DNA of 64,000 bases from Labia minor (GCA_963082975.1 OY720350.1:1077001-1141000), one strand, 5' to 3'. Positions 1 to 13,996 are shown, counted from the stretch's first letter. Program-made: numbers and translations. Notes: generated by a model from the sequence alone, not told the origin.

Positions 1-70
1 TAAAATTAATATACCTATTTATCTAATAGAAGAAAGCGTTTTTAATTATTATATAGCCTATTATGTATTG

Positions 71-101
<31 letters not shown>

Positions 102-675
102 TCTCTCTCTTTTTAAGTAGATATAACATTTTTTTATTTTCATAAAATATATTATAAATAATTTCATGGATATTTGTTTTTTTTTTTAAATTTTTTATCA
201 AAATTAAATTTTCTTTGTATTTCTTTTGTATTTTTCACATTCTCTTTCTCATCTACAAATAACTCGTAAATTTCGGATTTTTGTTCATACCTTTCTTAAA
301 TAAATACATTTTTTTTTAAGTAAACTTGACAAGCTTCTTTAAACTTGGAGTTGAATATTTGATTAAAAAAAAAAAAAAAATGACAGTCATTTCGTAAATA
401 ATAATTAATAATAATAATTAATAGATAAAATTTATTAATTTAGAATTTATATTGAATGTTGGAGATAAAAAAAAAAAAAAACTATGAAATTGTATTGTAC
501 TACAAGTAAGTAAGTTAATGTAAGTATTAAAATGAATTCAGACAGAATACAATGTACAAGTATTACTTATTAGTACATACGTAGATAATATGTATTTATT
601 TTTGTGTAGCATCTCTCTGTCTAATCTGAAATTGGATTAATTATTATCTGAGTATCTGAATATCTGTTGACTGAC
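1..675. other. AT-rich, probably intron 2 of the minus-strand host gene
   Basis: It contains a (CAT)n run at about 72-101 and several A or T tracts. I see no exon or mobile element. Confidence 0.4.
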
Positions 676-819
676 CGTGAACGTCCTCGACGCAGATTCC
701 ATGATCTTCTCGATAAACGGGCAAATGCGGTTGACATTGGCACGTGCATGGCTGACCATCGGCTGCACGAGCGGTGCCGCTGCTTGCACCTACACAAGCA
801 TCTCGTTCGCATCCACCAC
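676..819 (-). CDS. Exon 2 of the same host gene, Cys-rich extracellular segment
   Basis: This exon is 144 nt: two bases, 47 codons, then one base. The acceptor TTGTTGTAG ends at 820 and is preceded by a TTG-repeat tract acting as the pyrimidine-rich stretch. The donor is CACG followed by GTCAGT at 675. The first two bases complete a Gly codon with the last G of exon 1, giving ...FYSP-G-GGCERDACVG. The segment has six cysteines (C-x4-C, then CTCQC, then one near the end) and contains CQPHLPVYREDHGICVEDVH, which reads like a conserved disulfide-bonded ectodomain. The exon is phase 1 at both ends. Local G+C is much higher than the flanks. Shifted frames on both strands are also open but read as low-complexity or Arg-rich and have no matching partner exon. 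The next exon must lie left of position 1. Confidence 0.8.
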
Positions 820-1108
820 CTACAACAACAACAACAACAACAACAACACATCCATCATCATTAGATTAGGTCTCTTATAAAAATTTCTATTTAAAATAGA
901 TTCAATAGAATATCTAATTTTACGAGTAGATAGATGAAAAATGAAAAATAAAAAATAAAAAATAATCGTCTATCTATCCTTTCGAGTTGTTGAATGTTTA
1001 TTTTAAAAATAAAAATAAAATATATATATATATAAATTGGATAACGGAATCCACACATCTCCAAGGTATATACGAACTTAACTAGTAATATATAGTCCAA
1101 TTTATATT

Positions 1109-1152
<44 letters not shown>

Positions 1153-2223
1153 ATTAATAGTAGAAAGTTGCTAATCAAGTTTTCATCTATATAGATATAT
1201 ATAATAATTTTGCCCTATAATCTCTCTCTCTCTCTCTCTCTTTCTCTCTTTAATTCATTCATGAAAAGATGGAAAAATTTGAAAAAAAAAAAAAAAAAAT
1301 TAATTGGATATATTAATTAATAAAATAAGCAAATATAAGAAATCCTATGTCAATTGAAAAGAATGTTTCATTTAGTTATTACTAGCTGCTCCGAGCGCCC
1401 TCACCCCCTGTACCCCCGAGTGATACATGGTATTTGGTTGAAAGTCTGTATGTAAAAGGTTTTCAACAATTTTGTTTCAATCAGTATAAGTAGATAAGAC
1501 ATGTATTTGTTTTCTTGGAAAATATAATTTAATTTAATCAACAACAAATTTTCCTAGTATAATAAGTAAGATTTATTGACTATTTCTATTTATATATTTA
1601 CTAATATATTTGTGGCTCTTTGCATTTATTTAAGTAGATTTTAATTAATTAAATAATTAATATTCTAAGTTTATGAACATTATTTTTTTTTTTATAAATT
1701 ATAATATTAATTAAAATTTATTTTCTTATTTCTGTTTGTTCTTTATTTTACATATATATGTACAAAACACAAAACAATAACACACAGACAGACACACAGA
1801 TATTGCCTTTTATATATATATATATAGATATATAGATTATTATTATTATTATTATTATTATTTTTAATCATTTTAAGTTTTCAATATGGTTATTTTATAG
1901 ATGATATATACATATAAAATTTGTTTTATAAAATGTATATATTTTGTTTTGTATTGCAACATTAAAAAGTAAGTAAGTAAGTAAGTATTTGTAGAAGAGT
2001 ATATTACGAACAGGTAGACATCTAACTACATATATGTAGATGTAGATGTAGATCTAAAGAAATTGAATAAAATATAGTAAATCTATCGATCGATTAAATA
2101 TATTAATGTGTACAATAGTCTAATGAGAGGGCATTATTTTTCAAGTATTCTTAGATCCATGACTTGACTTGACTTAACAAACTACAGAGAAATAACCGTT
2201 AAGCTAAAGTTTATATTTGGGAA

Positions 2224-2259
<36 letters not shown>

Positions 2260-2738
2260 TATATTTGTACATCATAATGACTTTTGTTTAATTGTTAATT
2301 TATTATATAAATTACATGTTAAATAAAACTTTTTATTTGCATCTCTGTGTGTGTGTGTGTGTGTGTGTCTATGTCGTTATTATATTATTAATGCTATATT
2401 ATTATGGTATACCGTATAATATTCATATTATTTATTTTTTAGCATTTTATTATAAGAAATTATTAATTCATTAAATGGAGAATATCCTATATAAACTTAT
2501 CAAAACATAAAATATTAATTTCGCTATTAATTTATTATTAATTAATTTCATTAAAAAAAAAAAGAAATAAAGGAAATTATAATTAATTTTGATATATAAT
2601 TGCAACAATTATTTAATATTACAAACAAAACATGAATGAAAAGAATTAAAAATAAATAAATAAATAAATAAATAATAATTAAATGGGATGTGTGCACAAC
2701 CTTTTTATTTCATTTATTGGAATACGAACGATACTTGC
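820..2738 (-). other. Intron between exons 2 and 1 (GC-AG class)
   Basis: The intron is 1,919 bp with a GC donor and AG acceptor. It is AT-rich and holds a (CTTT)n run at 1107-1151, (CT)n near 1223, a Helitron 3' end at 1382-1545, ATT runs near 1839 and 2226, and (GT)n at 2345-2368. No other exon-like block was seen. Confidence 0.65.
1382..1545 (-). mobile_element. Helitron 3' end fragment (CTAG type)
   Basis: On the minus strand the fragment ends in GGAGCAGCTAG followed by host T at 1381. The GAGCGC hairpin is decayed, but the block with TACCCCCGAGTGATACAT and ATTTGGTTGAAAG matches the 3' region of the copies at 21.0 and 42.7 kb. Only about 160 bp are recognisable. It sits in the host gene's intron. 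Confidence 0.7.
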
Positions 2739-2871
2739 CTGGTGAATAAAACATATCGCCTCTATGATTCCTGCTGACTGTCACATGCAGGTGACCGGCT
2801 CGTAGCAATGGTGAGCCAGTCACCAATGCCAGTGTCAGGGTCATCATCAGCACCGTCACGACAGCCGCCAT
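2739..2871 (-). CDS. Exon 1 of a secreted or membrane host protein (signal peptide exon)
   Basis: Read on the minus strand this gives 44 codons plus one base, from ATG at 2871 to a splice donor at 2739. Residues 1-20 (MAAVVTVLMMTLTLALVTGS) form a clear signal peptide with a hydrophobic core at about 4-17. The rest includes HVTVSRNHRGDMFYSP. The exon ends CCA G and is followed by GCAAGT, the strong consensus of GC-AG introns. It ends one base into a codon, which fits the two-base start of the exon at 819. The block is far richer in G+C than its surroundings. An in-frame TAG lies just upstream and overlaps a plausible acceptor (TTTGTTAG before 2892), so 2872-2892 is probably 5' UTR. The protein enters the secretory pathway. 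I have an unverified impression of similarity to the N-terminus of insect shavenoid-like proteins, too weak to name the gene. Confidence 0.8.
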
Positions 2872-2892
2872 ACATCCCGCCTCTGCCTCTGC
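2872..2892 (-). other. Probable 5' UTR part of exon 1 with splice acceptor
   Basis: On the minus strand a T-rich run ends in TTTGTTAG, and the exon would begin at 2892 with GCAGAGG repeated. If the acceptor is used, at least one upstream non-coding exon exists to the right. Acceptor strength is judged by eye only. Confidence 0.4.
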
Positions 2893-4494
2893 CTAACAAA
2901 TCAATAAACACAAATTAATACTACACACAAATCGAGAAAAAAAAATATATCTATTATCTAATAGCAATAGTAATGTACCATTAAAATTTTTTTTTTTTTT
3001 TTTAAGTTGTTGTTGTTGTTGTTGTTGTTTTTTCTATTTTTCTATCATCTTGAAAGAGGAATGTTAAATATCTAGTAACACATTTTTTTTTTTTTTTTTT
3101 TTTTTTTTTGGTGTGTTTTTAAATGGTAACATCAATACAATTTGTGGTTTTGCACAAGGATTTACAAGTTTAATAGCTTAGTAGTTATTGTGTTTTGTTT
3201 TGTTTTTGTTGTTTGTATGATCGTATCAACATTTGCATTTGCAATAAAATGTATACTTAATATAATTTTTAATAAAAAAAAAAAAAAAGAGAAACCCGAT
3301 TATTAATTAAATAAATAATTAAATGAAAATGATAGTGTCATTTTAGTTAATCTAATTTTAGTCAATCCAAGATGAATAATTAATTTTTTTTTTGTTTAGT
3401 GTTGTTATTGTATAGTTAATCAATTAATCAATCTCTCTCTGTTTGAATTTGATGGCCTCCAAGATCAGATAAATATTATTAATAGAGTTAATTTAGTTTA
3501 AAAGTAAATAAATAATGGATTATTATTATTATTATTATTATATCTATAATCAAAAATTTCAATAATAGCAAATGTAAAAATAACAACAACAACAACAACA
3601 ACAACAGGTAGTAATAACCTTTTTCATATTTAATCTTTGAAATATCTACATTCAAAAACTCTTATTATATCTACTTATCGAAATTTTAAATAAATAACTA
3701 ATAAATAAATAAATTATGATTGTGGAATTGTTAATTTTTTAATCAATATATTAAAAATAAAATTGTAAAATTATTTTATTTGATTATTTAATAAGAATTA
3801 TAATGATAAGCAAATCTAATAAAATAATTTTAGATTTTAATTCAAGTTGAGTTATGCCTAACATATTTAAAGGGTTAAATGGTTTTGTGTAATTTTGTAA
3901 TTTTGTAATGAAAAAATCTTTTTCATTGGAATATTCGTAAAAGATTAACTAAACTATTTTTGTTTTTTTTGTAATTGGCATGCATTTATAATTTATAAAT
4001 GTATATATAATTTATACATGAGTTTAATGTGGCAATGTCATAATATATATAATAATATAATAGATAATATTATAAAATCAATGAATCAATCAAATAAGTG
4101 GAGAAGAAGAAAAGAATATATGCTGATATTCTGTATAATTAGGAATGGGAAGAGGAAGAGGAAAAAAAGGAGGCAAGGAGGGGAAGGAGAAGGAAATTAT
4201 TTAGAAAATTAATCGGAATTGTTCGATTCACATTTTCAGTCATGAAGGTCTTTGAGGTTGGTTGGTTGGTTGGTTGGTTGGTGGTTGGGGTGCTTAACAT
4301 GCAAGGAATTTGTCTTTGCTTAAAGCGAACATTCTGGCTAGATTTTTTTTTGTTTTTGTTTTTTTAATTCAAAATTCCTATAAATCAGAATAGTCTGGGA
4401 CATAACAAACAGCAGATACGATTAATTTTATTATTAGTACTTTCTTTTGGTCTCTGTCGGTTTGGATAGCGAATCCCCACATATATGAATTACA

Positions 4495-4535
<41 letters not shown>

Positions 4536-4910
4536 TTACTTCCAAAGGGCTTCAAAATCATTGTATTTTTTTTTTTTTTTTTATTTTTTTTACTAAAATG
4601 AATTTAATAACATATAATAATAATCATTATCATATTAAAAATAAAAAAAAATGATTATGATGATGATTATTATTATTATTATTTACTTATTTTATTTTGT
4701 TAGTAATATAATAAAATAAAACTAAACATTGTTATATTTTATATATATATATATATATAATAGATTGTTATGAACATTATTACTATTATAATGGAATTTC
4801 AATTGGAATAGATATAATAATAGAAAAGAAAAGAATATAAAGTATAATTTTGTAATGTAATGCGCATCGTACAAGTCACGTCATGTCACTTATTTCAGCA
4901 ATTTTTACCA

Positions 4911-4951
<41 letters not shown>

Positions 4952-6127
4952 GAACAATTCAAAAGTGAAATAAAGGAAAAGAAAAAAAAGATAACAAAAA
5001 GATAAAAAAGTTGTATACAGTTTATGAAACACTCTGTAAAAGATATGAATTATAATAAACCACTAGACATAATATAATAATATACAATACAATGATATAT
5101 ATATATATATATATATGTTTGTATTTTTGATATATTAAACCCCTCGACGGATTTTTTTGAAAATTACACCATAGATAATTTTTATAAAGAAAAACCGATT
5201 TGTATTGGATTCAGCCTTGGAAAAAATCATTTTTATTAGTTTTTTCTTAATTTAAAATAGGAAATTGAAATAACGACAGCAACTACATCAGACAACGCTT
5301 CCTTAAATACAAAATATTATAAATCAAATAAAATTAAAAATATTTATTTTAATAATATTTTGTAATCAAATTACGAAATATATATATTATATTATATCCA
5401 CCGGCCATACTTTCCTGTCTTTCAGTTCATTAATACGTACAGTTAACGGCTGTATTTTTTATGAATATTTTTTTTTTTTTAATTTATGTTCTTTTAAATT
5501 ACACGGCTTGGAAGTTTAAAATTTGTATATTAATCTAAAATTGATCTTAATTAGTCTTGCAAACATTGTAAGTATAATTATATTATCTTTCTGTCTTTCT
5601 ATCTTGAAACTTGTTAACATATTATTTATGAAATTTGAAAAACAATTTCTTTTTTTTTTAATTTATATTCATTTAAAATGATAATTAAAGAATATCTTAT
5701 TCCAAATAAATAGTTGAATAAATCTGATCTAATAATATTAAGTTATATATTAATTAAAGTGACAACTTTTACAATTTGAATGATATTTAATTATTATAAA
5801 TAAAAAGAGAAAAAAAAAAAAAACATTAAAGTTATTATTAGGTATGAATAATTTTGTATTCATTGTGTTGAGAACGTGTATTTTTATAAATTGGAAGAGA
5901 AAATAATCTCCAATGAACAGCACACAGCTTTTAATAAATTCTTTTCAAATGTTTTATACCTAAAATAAATGAATGATATTATTATAAGATAATAGAATAG
6001 TAGAGAAAAGAGAATTATCATTATATAAATGTCTCAACGAATTTGTTAATTATTACGAGCAAATTAAAAATTGAATAAATCAAATATTAATATATTATTA
6101 ATATTTAGTAGTTGTTTAATAAAAGTT

Positions 6128-6174
<47 letters not shown>

Positions 6175-8254
6175 TTGTTATGCTGAATTATCACATAAAA
6201 AATAATTACAACAAAAATTACAATAAATAATCATTTTATGATAATTGAATTGTATTTATAAAAAAAACTAAATAAATAAATTTAAAATGTTTTCTAGCAT
6301 TTAAATAAATAAATAAATATATATATTTAAACCAATTTGTTTATGTCATGTATGAATCAAAAATAAAATAGTATATAATAATAATAATAATAGATATAGT
6401 AAGAGAAAGAGAAAGATAGAAAGATAGAAAGAGAGAGAGAGAAAGTAACGGATTACTAAAGTGGACACCGTAAAATAAAGAATTACCCTTAACGAAAGCA
6501 ATTCGTTACGAAATAAAAGTCCCACAGAAAATAGAGAGAGAGAGAGAGAGAGGTATACCATAAATATAAATTTAATATAATAACATTTCGAAAACGAGAT
6601 GAAAATCAATAAGTTTTGTTTTTTTTTTTTTTTTTTTAAAATTAATTAATATAACTAATAAATATTATTTTAAAAATAATATAAACTTGTAGTAAAACGA
6701 TAATAGAATAGAATAATAAAATAAAATAAAATAAAATAAAATAAAGTCGGTCGTAATGGATAATAGCTTAGCATATTCCATTTTTATCAATTTTGGAGAC
6801 TGCAGTGTTGATATCTATCTTCTTTATGTACATCGCCATCATTGGAATCATTACATTCAAACTGGTTTACAAACTTGATTATACAATATAATAATAATAA
6901 TATTTATTTCATTTCTATGTTGTTTTTTTTTTTTTTTTGTTTGAATATATTTATTTTAACTCTTAAGGTAAGTAATTATTACAGAGAGAGATGATCAGAT
7001 GATAATTAATGTGATATTAGTTGTTTTCAGTAAACCTGATTACTTATTAACAACAAAATTTATCAAATAAATTTGTTAATTTTCTTGGGTCCTTGGGCCA
7101 GTAAGTATCGTTTTAATCGTTTTACATCGGTAAATTGTAAATTGTAACATTACAAAAAATGATCCTGCTTTATATATATTCCCTCACTCGTATACGTATT
7201 GAATTGTTTTCCTTTTTGTTTTTTATTTTGTATTTTTATTTCTTGTTGATCCAAAGTAGCAAAATAACTCGATAATATTCTGGTTAACTGCTCATGCTGT
7301 ACTTCTCCACATTCCTCCATCTTCTAGTAAATGATTTTCTAATGAATTTTTTACATAATAAAATGAATATTTTTTTATTTTTCTTAGAATGGGGTACATA
7401 CGCTACTTGTAATTAGTAATTAGACGGACGACTATTGAGAAATGAGATAAGATGATCTTGTGATTGTATTTGTGAATGTAAATCGGTGCTCGGGCACGGT
7501 GTGGTTTTTATTTCTTCTTCATGTGTGCTCCTGCTCCTGCTTGACTAGAACTCCTCTAATATATCATAATTGCAAAGATACCTAATTTATCTTGAAGTAT
7601 ACTTCTCCTATTTTGAATATATATTTGTATTTGTGGAGGGGGGGAGGGGGGATATTATTTTGTTCACATTTTCTTGGATTTGTTTCTTCTTAAATCTGTA
7701 ATATTTTAAAACTCATTTCAGTGATTTCAGTTCTAATGAGCCATCATTGCCCCTCATTGCTACGGCCTGAGCGGCTGGAACGTGTTCAATCCCACATTCT
7801 TTTTTAAATCTTTCTCTTATCTAAATAATATATATTTTTTCAAAGTTGTCTTTGTCCATGCATGTCGATGCATTATTTAATTTTTTGATTAGCAGTTTCT
7901 ACCTTTTTCGTTAATAAAATTTGTATTTTTTTTTTTTTTTAGAGCAATAAGGAATGAAGGAATGATTAGAAATATTTGGTTAATTTCAATTTTGGGATGG
8001 GTTGCGTCTAAAATGGAGAGGCGTTTGCTTTCTTGTGTTCCTTTGAAAGTGAACGAATCCTTAATCGTCACAATTCATTTACGAGTGTCCTATTAAATAC
8101 AATTCAATGAATAGAATGAAAAGAAAGAAAAAGGAGGGTTTATGCTCCTTCCATGAAGACTTTAATAGAAAAAGAGGGGCGTTTCGAGAGGGCAAAGTGC
8201 ATGTACACTTGACGTAGCTACTATTGGACTACTAGAAAATACCTACCATAGAGA

Positions 8255-8296
<42 letters not shown>

Positions 8297-9865
8297 ATAA
8301 AAGTATATTGGACCCACTCGTTTATGCCCTTTGGCCTCTCATTCGTATTTCGTGAGATTATCTCTCTCTCTCTCTTTCTCATTTTTTTTTTTTTTTTTTT
8401 TTAAATATTACTAAACTATTATTAGAATTAAAAAATTCGTGAACATTAATTCAAGTAGTCAGAAAGCAAAAAAAAAGAAAAAAGAAACAAATTTATTTTC
8501 TCTTTCACTTTTTTTATATTTATTAATTTTATTTATAAGAATCGAATTTTATTAATATTTGATCATGTGAATCATTTAACATAGAAAATTAATTTATTAA
8601 TTTGTTTGTTTGTTTGTTTATTATTTTTGAATGTTGAGAATGTGTTGGGGCTCGTTGATTAACTTAACTTGAGTGTTAGTTACAGTTACATCATCCCTTT
8701 GAGAATTTCATTCACATTCATGTGTTTCTCTATCGTACCCAATTGGATGATGCAATGGCGTATACATCCGTCATATTTCCATGTAAGATTATTGAAAATG
8801 TAAAAAATTAAAAAACCAAAAAAAAAAAAACAAAAAAAAAAATAGTATATTATATTCTAAATCTAAAGACAGATTATTAAATTATACGAGTTATTATATT
8901 GTATATTATATACTATGTAGTATCTTTTTAGAGCAATTGTATTAGCAATACTAATTCCAATGGATTTTCTACTTCCAATTGGTAGGTAATATAATTATAT
9001 TTATTATTAACATAAACCGTGCCAGCAATATTTTGTATTATTTTTCTTTCATTCACACCGATGAAACGCCAAAATATTTTATTTCAATACAATAAAAATA
9101 ATCATGATAAAGCATTACAAATATTACAAAAAGTTTATTCATGGAATAAATGAAAGGATTTACAAACATTTCCAGTAAATTTGTATTTTATTTTATTTTA
9201 TTTTATTGTATTTTATTAATTGATTTTTTATTCATATAAAAAATAATAATAATAATAATTTTTCATATATTATTATAGATATTATATATATATATTAAAA
9301 AAAAAAAATAAATAAAATTCAATTAGTTTATAGTTTATAGTAGACTTTTACCAGAAAATGTGAAGAAATTGAAATGAATTTTAAGAAGAAAAACAAGAAG
9401 AAGAATAAGAATAAGAATTCTTCGAAAATGATTTTAAGAAGAGTTTGTCAAGGTATTGTACTACTTTTTCAAAAATTATTATTTTAATAATTTTTTTTTT
9501 TTTTTTTTTTACAAATGGATTGTAATTAATAAAATGGAAATGTTATGTATTTTTTAATCTTATATATAAAAGTAAAATAGAATTAATATCGATGAATGAT
9601 AATATGAAAGAGAATTCAGTTCAGAAGTTAGCCATGTGAATGGTTAATGATTAATTCCAAATTCCAAAAAAACCCAAATGGCAAGAATCAAAAGTTCTCT
9701 TTTAGAGTTTTCGATGCCTCATTAATTTCAAATGCATTCTTTGAAAGCAAGTTGGTAGTACTTAATTATTCATTATTTAAGTATTTATAATTCCAATATT
9801 TCTTTTCTTTTTTTTTTCTTTTGTAATTCATTACATCAAAAAAAAAAAAAAAAAAATTATATAAA
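2893..9865. other. AT-rich non-coding DNA with many microsatellites
   Basis: No supported gene. Runs include A/T tracts near 2989, 3083 and 4568, (TTG)n at 3007 and 8257-8296, (ACA)n at 3584-3605, (GGTT)n at 4258-4281, (CTA)n at 4497-4533, (AAT)n at 4914-4951 and 6129-6172, (GA)n at 6431 and 6533, and (AAAAT)n at 6718. If the host gene has an upstream exon, this is intron. Slightly G+C-richer patches at 7490-7550 and 7735-7800 have no convincing frame or splice sites. Confidence 0.5.
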
Positions 9866-10371
9866 TAAGCTGGAGTGTCTCCACTCGACTATCTCGCAAA
9901 TTTGAATTGGATTAAATAACATATAATAATATTATATTTAAAATAAATTTAATTAATAGATAATATTTATTAAACCAGCGCATGTTTGGCTCTTGGTTGA
10001 TGGCACCACGTCACGTGATCGCGCGTGAGATTTGCACTGTTCAAAAATTATAATTCTGGTACTTTCAGCGATCAATCAAGCTGAAATTCTACTAAGCCAA
10101 TAGCAATTTTATACAATTATTAATCATGTAATCATATGACTTATCAAACATATATCCCTTTTTTTTACCGTGTCACTTTAGAGGAAAAAAAAATCAAAAC
10201 GTTGTAGGTAATAACTCTCTTCCGGTTGAGCTGCATCTTCCAAAAGTTGATAGAAAACTATAAATTTTGAATAATGCCCGTATGCCAAATTTCATGATTC
10301 TAGTTCAAACTGTTTTTGTGTATTCTCGCCCTCCCCCCCCCCCCCCGCCCCAAACACACACACACAAACAG
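9866..10371 (-). mobile_element. Family II element (HINE-like), partial
   Basis: The plus strand shows AAATAAGC, a TGGAGTGTCTCCA hairpin, and the end repeat ACTATCTCGCAA. The body has ATTAAACCAGCGCATGTTTGG and continues to TACCAAATTTC-like text and a C-rich/CA microsatellite near 10330-10371, where similarity stops. The opposite terminal repeat is missing. Orientation is set so that the hairpin is the 3' end. Confidence 0.7.
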
Positions 10372-10479
10372 AACAGAATAAATTAAATATAAGATTAAAA
10401 TTGGTACAAAATGTAAATTAATAGAAAAAAATAAAAATAATTGGTTTAAATTTTTCGTTTGATTTATTGTTTAAAATTT

Positions 10480-10513
<34 letters not shown>

Positions 10514-10800
10514 TGATGCTGCTGATGATGATGATGATGATGATAATTAAAAATGATTTGATTTGCTTTTTTTTAATCGATTCGATTGGATAGTTTTTCT
10601 AGTTGTGGATTAAATGGTAAAATTCTTCGAAAAATTCAGTTTTTTTATTTAGTATAGCAAAGCTAAGCATTTCAGTGCAGAAATCGAAATGTTAACTAAA
10701 AAAAGAAATAAAAATTCCAATTCCATTTTTCTAATAAAGTTTAATTGACTGTAAAATCGATCAATTGAAGATTTTAGTTGAAGAAATAAAACAAAAAATA

Positions 10801-10831
<31 letters not shown>

Positions 10832-10899
10832 CAAAACAGTATGTAACATAAATAAAACACTGACAAACACATGAACACTTTTTCCATTTATAAATTCAT

Positions 10900-10932
<33 letters not shown>

Positions 10933-10942
10933 ATGTGTGTGT

Positions 10943-10985
<43 letters not shown>

Positions 10986-11734
10986 TTTAAAGAACTTGAT
11001 TGAAAAAGAAAAAGAAAAAACTCATCCTCATCATCGCAGTACGTAAATTCATTAATCATCATTCAATTTGATTGATTTATCATTACTTTAGTAAAGAGGA
11101 ATAGAATAAGATAAAATATACAGAAATATTTCAATGTACAATTGTATAATATGATAGAATGGATGCATGCATTGATTATTTATTGATTAATTTGGGAAAT
11201 ATAGAAAAAAAATCAAAAAAAAAAAAAAAAAAAAAAAAATCAGGAATCAGTAAACGTAATCAATTAATAAATTTCGGTGAAAATAAGTTAGAATAATTAA
11301 TATAATAGAAAAAAAAAAAAAAATGATGAACATTTACAAAGAAGTTGATTTATATGTACATGGTACATGAAATAAACATTCAGAGTATATTCACGGGAAG
11401 ATATCACAAATAAATAAATAAATAAATAAATAAATATAATTGAAAATATAATATTAAAAGAATTTTTAATTATTTTTTCTTTCAACAATTTTATTCAAAT
11501 AATAAAGTATATATATTATATATAACTATGTTATTCTTATATGTAAATAATAATTTTATAAGATGAGTGAGTTTTAATTTAATTATTAATTAATTTATTT
11601 TTTAATTCCTCTTCTATTTTTTTTTTTTTTTTAATATCAATATAAGATATACACTTACAATATCCAATATATATACGCGTAGATATATATATGGATTAAT
11701 ATTTGATTGATGATCTAACAAGTTAAAGTTAGTT

Positions 11735-11766
<32 letters not shown>

Positions 11767-13135
11767 CGAACGAGTTTAATAATAATATAATCTAATAATC
11801 CAAAGCAAGTATCCAATCAACTAACAAACATTAATCGATTTATTTATTAGCTAAGAGCAGGTTTCTCGTTAAAAGCAAAGATCGAGCAAATAAATAACAT
11901 TTCGGTCAAGTTTTATTTATTTATTTATTTATTTATTTATTGATGATAGTTTTCTCTATTATCGTCAAACCATATCGACATGTTAGTAATTAGACAAGAT
12001 CTTCTATTATATTATTATTATTATTATTATTTATTTATTTATTTTTAATTAAAAAATAAGATTAAATTAATAAAATTAATAAACCAAAATGGAAAAAAAA
12101 AAAAAAGTTGTAAGTGAATAGCAAATGTGTACATATCGCATTCATTGTAATTTATTGGATATTTAGAAATAGAAGAAGATTTTGTTTGTGATAAATTTAA
12201 AAAAAAAAATTTCCAGTTCTTTTTGTCTTTCGTATACCTAAATAAATAAATAAATAAATAAATAATAATATTAGCCGTTTTAGTTTGAGGGCTGCGCTTT
12301 ATCTTCATTTTAGGTTCAAATAACAACATCTCTCGTATGTTAAAGGGACCTGCTCCAGTTAACGTCAAATGATGGCATTGGTCATTGGAATTTCTCCAGT
12401 TCGTTAATTTGTCCATGGAACAAGATGATGACCAATGATGATGAAAGAGAGACAACGCCGTCTCTTCTCTGACTGTGCTGCTGCTGCTGCTGCTGCTATA
12501 TGTTACAAAATGTAAAGTTGTGCTGCTCAAGTCTACTCCTGTTTTGTTATTTTGTTTTTTGTTTTTTTTTTTTTGTTTTTTTTTTTGGAGGTCCATCCAT
12601 GTTGCATGTTGTAAATGTAAAGTAAACTAAACTATGAAAGGACGACATTGGATTGGTCACTTTGGATTGTGGTAGGTGACCCAGTTTTCATCATCCGTTA
12701 TGATACATTTCAGAATAAACTTGATTGCATTCCGTTTTAGCAATAAAATATGGATTCGATATCCAATTGGCAAAATTGCAAATCAAATTTCTTTGCAGTA
12801 CCTTCACCGTGCAAAATATAACCCTGTGAAATGCCATGACAAATGCATTTGTGATAAACGCTAATTTAATTGACTATTGAACTTGTATTCCAGAATAATT
12901 CCCATTGGAATTCATTTTTCTATTGGTCACAAACTTTATTATCGAAATTGGATAATAAACCAATTTATCAATTGGAGGAGTGTAAAGGGTGGAGGAGTGG
13001 AGGAGTGGAGGAGTGGAGGAGTGGAGGAGTGGAGACAATAACAAATCACAATTAACAAACAAATACATAATTGAGACTCTATAAACTCTACAACTACAAC
13101 TTGAAGCAGAAATTATTATTTTAATACCACGCATC

Positions 13136-13167
<32 letters not shown>

Positions 13168-13651
13168 GATTATTGTATTATATTGTGGTGGTCTTTGGTG
13201 CAATCTTATATATTTCAGTCAAATCTACTACAAATTCTCGATTTTAATTCTAATATAATATTTAATTCTTTTATTTATTTATTTATTTTGGTTTCTTATT
13301 TAAGTCGATTATATATAATATAATATAATAAATAGATTAATTTTATTCATTAATAAATTTTAGATATTACTATACTTATTTATTATGGGAAAGGAAAGGA
13401 AAGGAATGAATTGAAATGTTGAATCTTGACACACATACTCTAAATTCTATAAACTACAAACATTCTACGAATAATAAAATTAGAAAAGAGAAAATAGCAA
13501 ATTTTATTATATTATTCAGCAATTGAAATAACTAATACTAATATAAGTACATACATATATAAATATATACTTATTTAAATCAATTTATTATTTCTATATC
13601 TTATCTTATTATGCTAGCTAAAATTGTATATATATATATATATATATAGCC
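10372..13651. other. AT-rich non-coding DNA
   Basis: It holds (AAT)n/(GAT)n at 10483-10543, a (CAAAA)n run near 10805-10837, a compound TA/TG/GA run at 10901-10982, (CAGA)n at 11741-11766, (TTTA)n near 11913 and (AAT)n at 13136-13166. The frame at 12045-12596 is open mainly because of simple repeats, including a CTG/CAG run, and has no recognised domain. Confidence 0.5.
12983..13033. repeat. 9-bp minisatellite (GTGGAGGAG)n
   Basis: About five and a half tandem copies of a purine-only 9-mer, strongly strand-asymmetric and unlike the surrounding AT-rich sequence. Confidence 0.85.
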
Positions 13652-13915
13652 ATGGGTTCTCAAAAACCGCTCTCTAACGATTTTTTTCAAATTCACACTA
13701 GATATAGTATTTATAAAGAAAAATTAAGTTTTATTGATCACATTTCTGGAAAAGTACATCTTCATTATTTATTTCTTGATTTAAAATTATATATGGGTGA
13801 CGTCAAAAGTGGCATCCATTTTTATTTTTTAACTGAAATTGTATTAATATTTTTTTTTTATTTAAAAATTTTAAAATTTATTAAGTATTTAATTTCGAAA
13901 TAAAATTAAAAATAT
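13652..13915 (+). repeat. Family V dispersed repeat
   Basis: Shared text includes GGGTTCTCAAAAACCGCTC, AACGATTTTTTTCAAATTCAC, TTTATAAAGAAAAATTAAG, TTGATCACAT and a TGACGTCA at 13798. The same order, reversed, occurs at 22.0 kb, 22.4 kb and 43.1 kb, and it is interrupted at 41.2-42.1 kb. The full form at 43.1 kb starts TCTTATACGAGT on its own strand, so it may be Helitron-related. The 83-codon frame here is not conserved between copies. Confidence 0.65.
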
Positions 13916-13996
13916 TTATTTTTAATAAAATATACATATATATATTTATTAATCTCTCTCAAAAAATAACAGAGCGCGAAATTTGAATTGTCATTA

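Noticed and set aside
10649-11062. 137-codon minus-strand frame
   Set aside because: Most of it is translated GA, TG, TA and CAAAA microsatellite. No domain or splice evidence.
12045-12596. 183-codon minus-strand frame
   Set aside because: Opened by A tracts, a CTG-type run and a TAAA repeat. The middle 80 residues show no recognisable domain.
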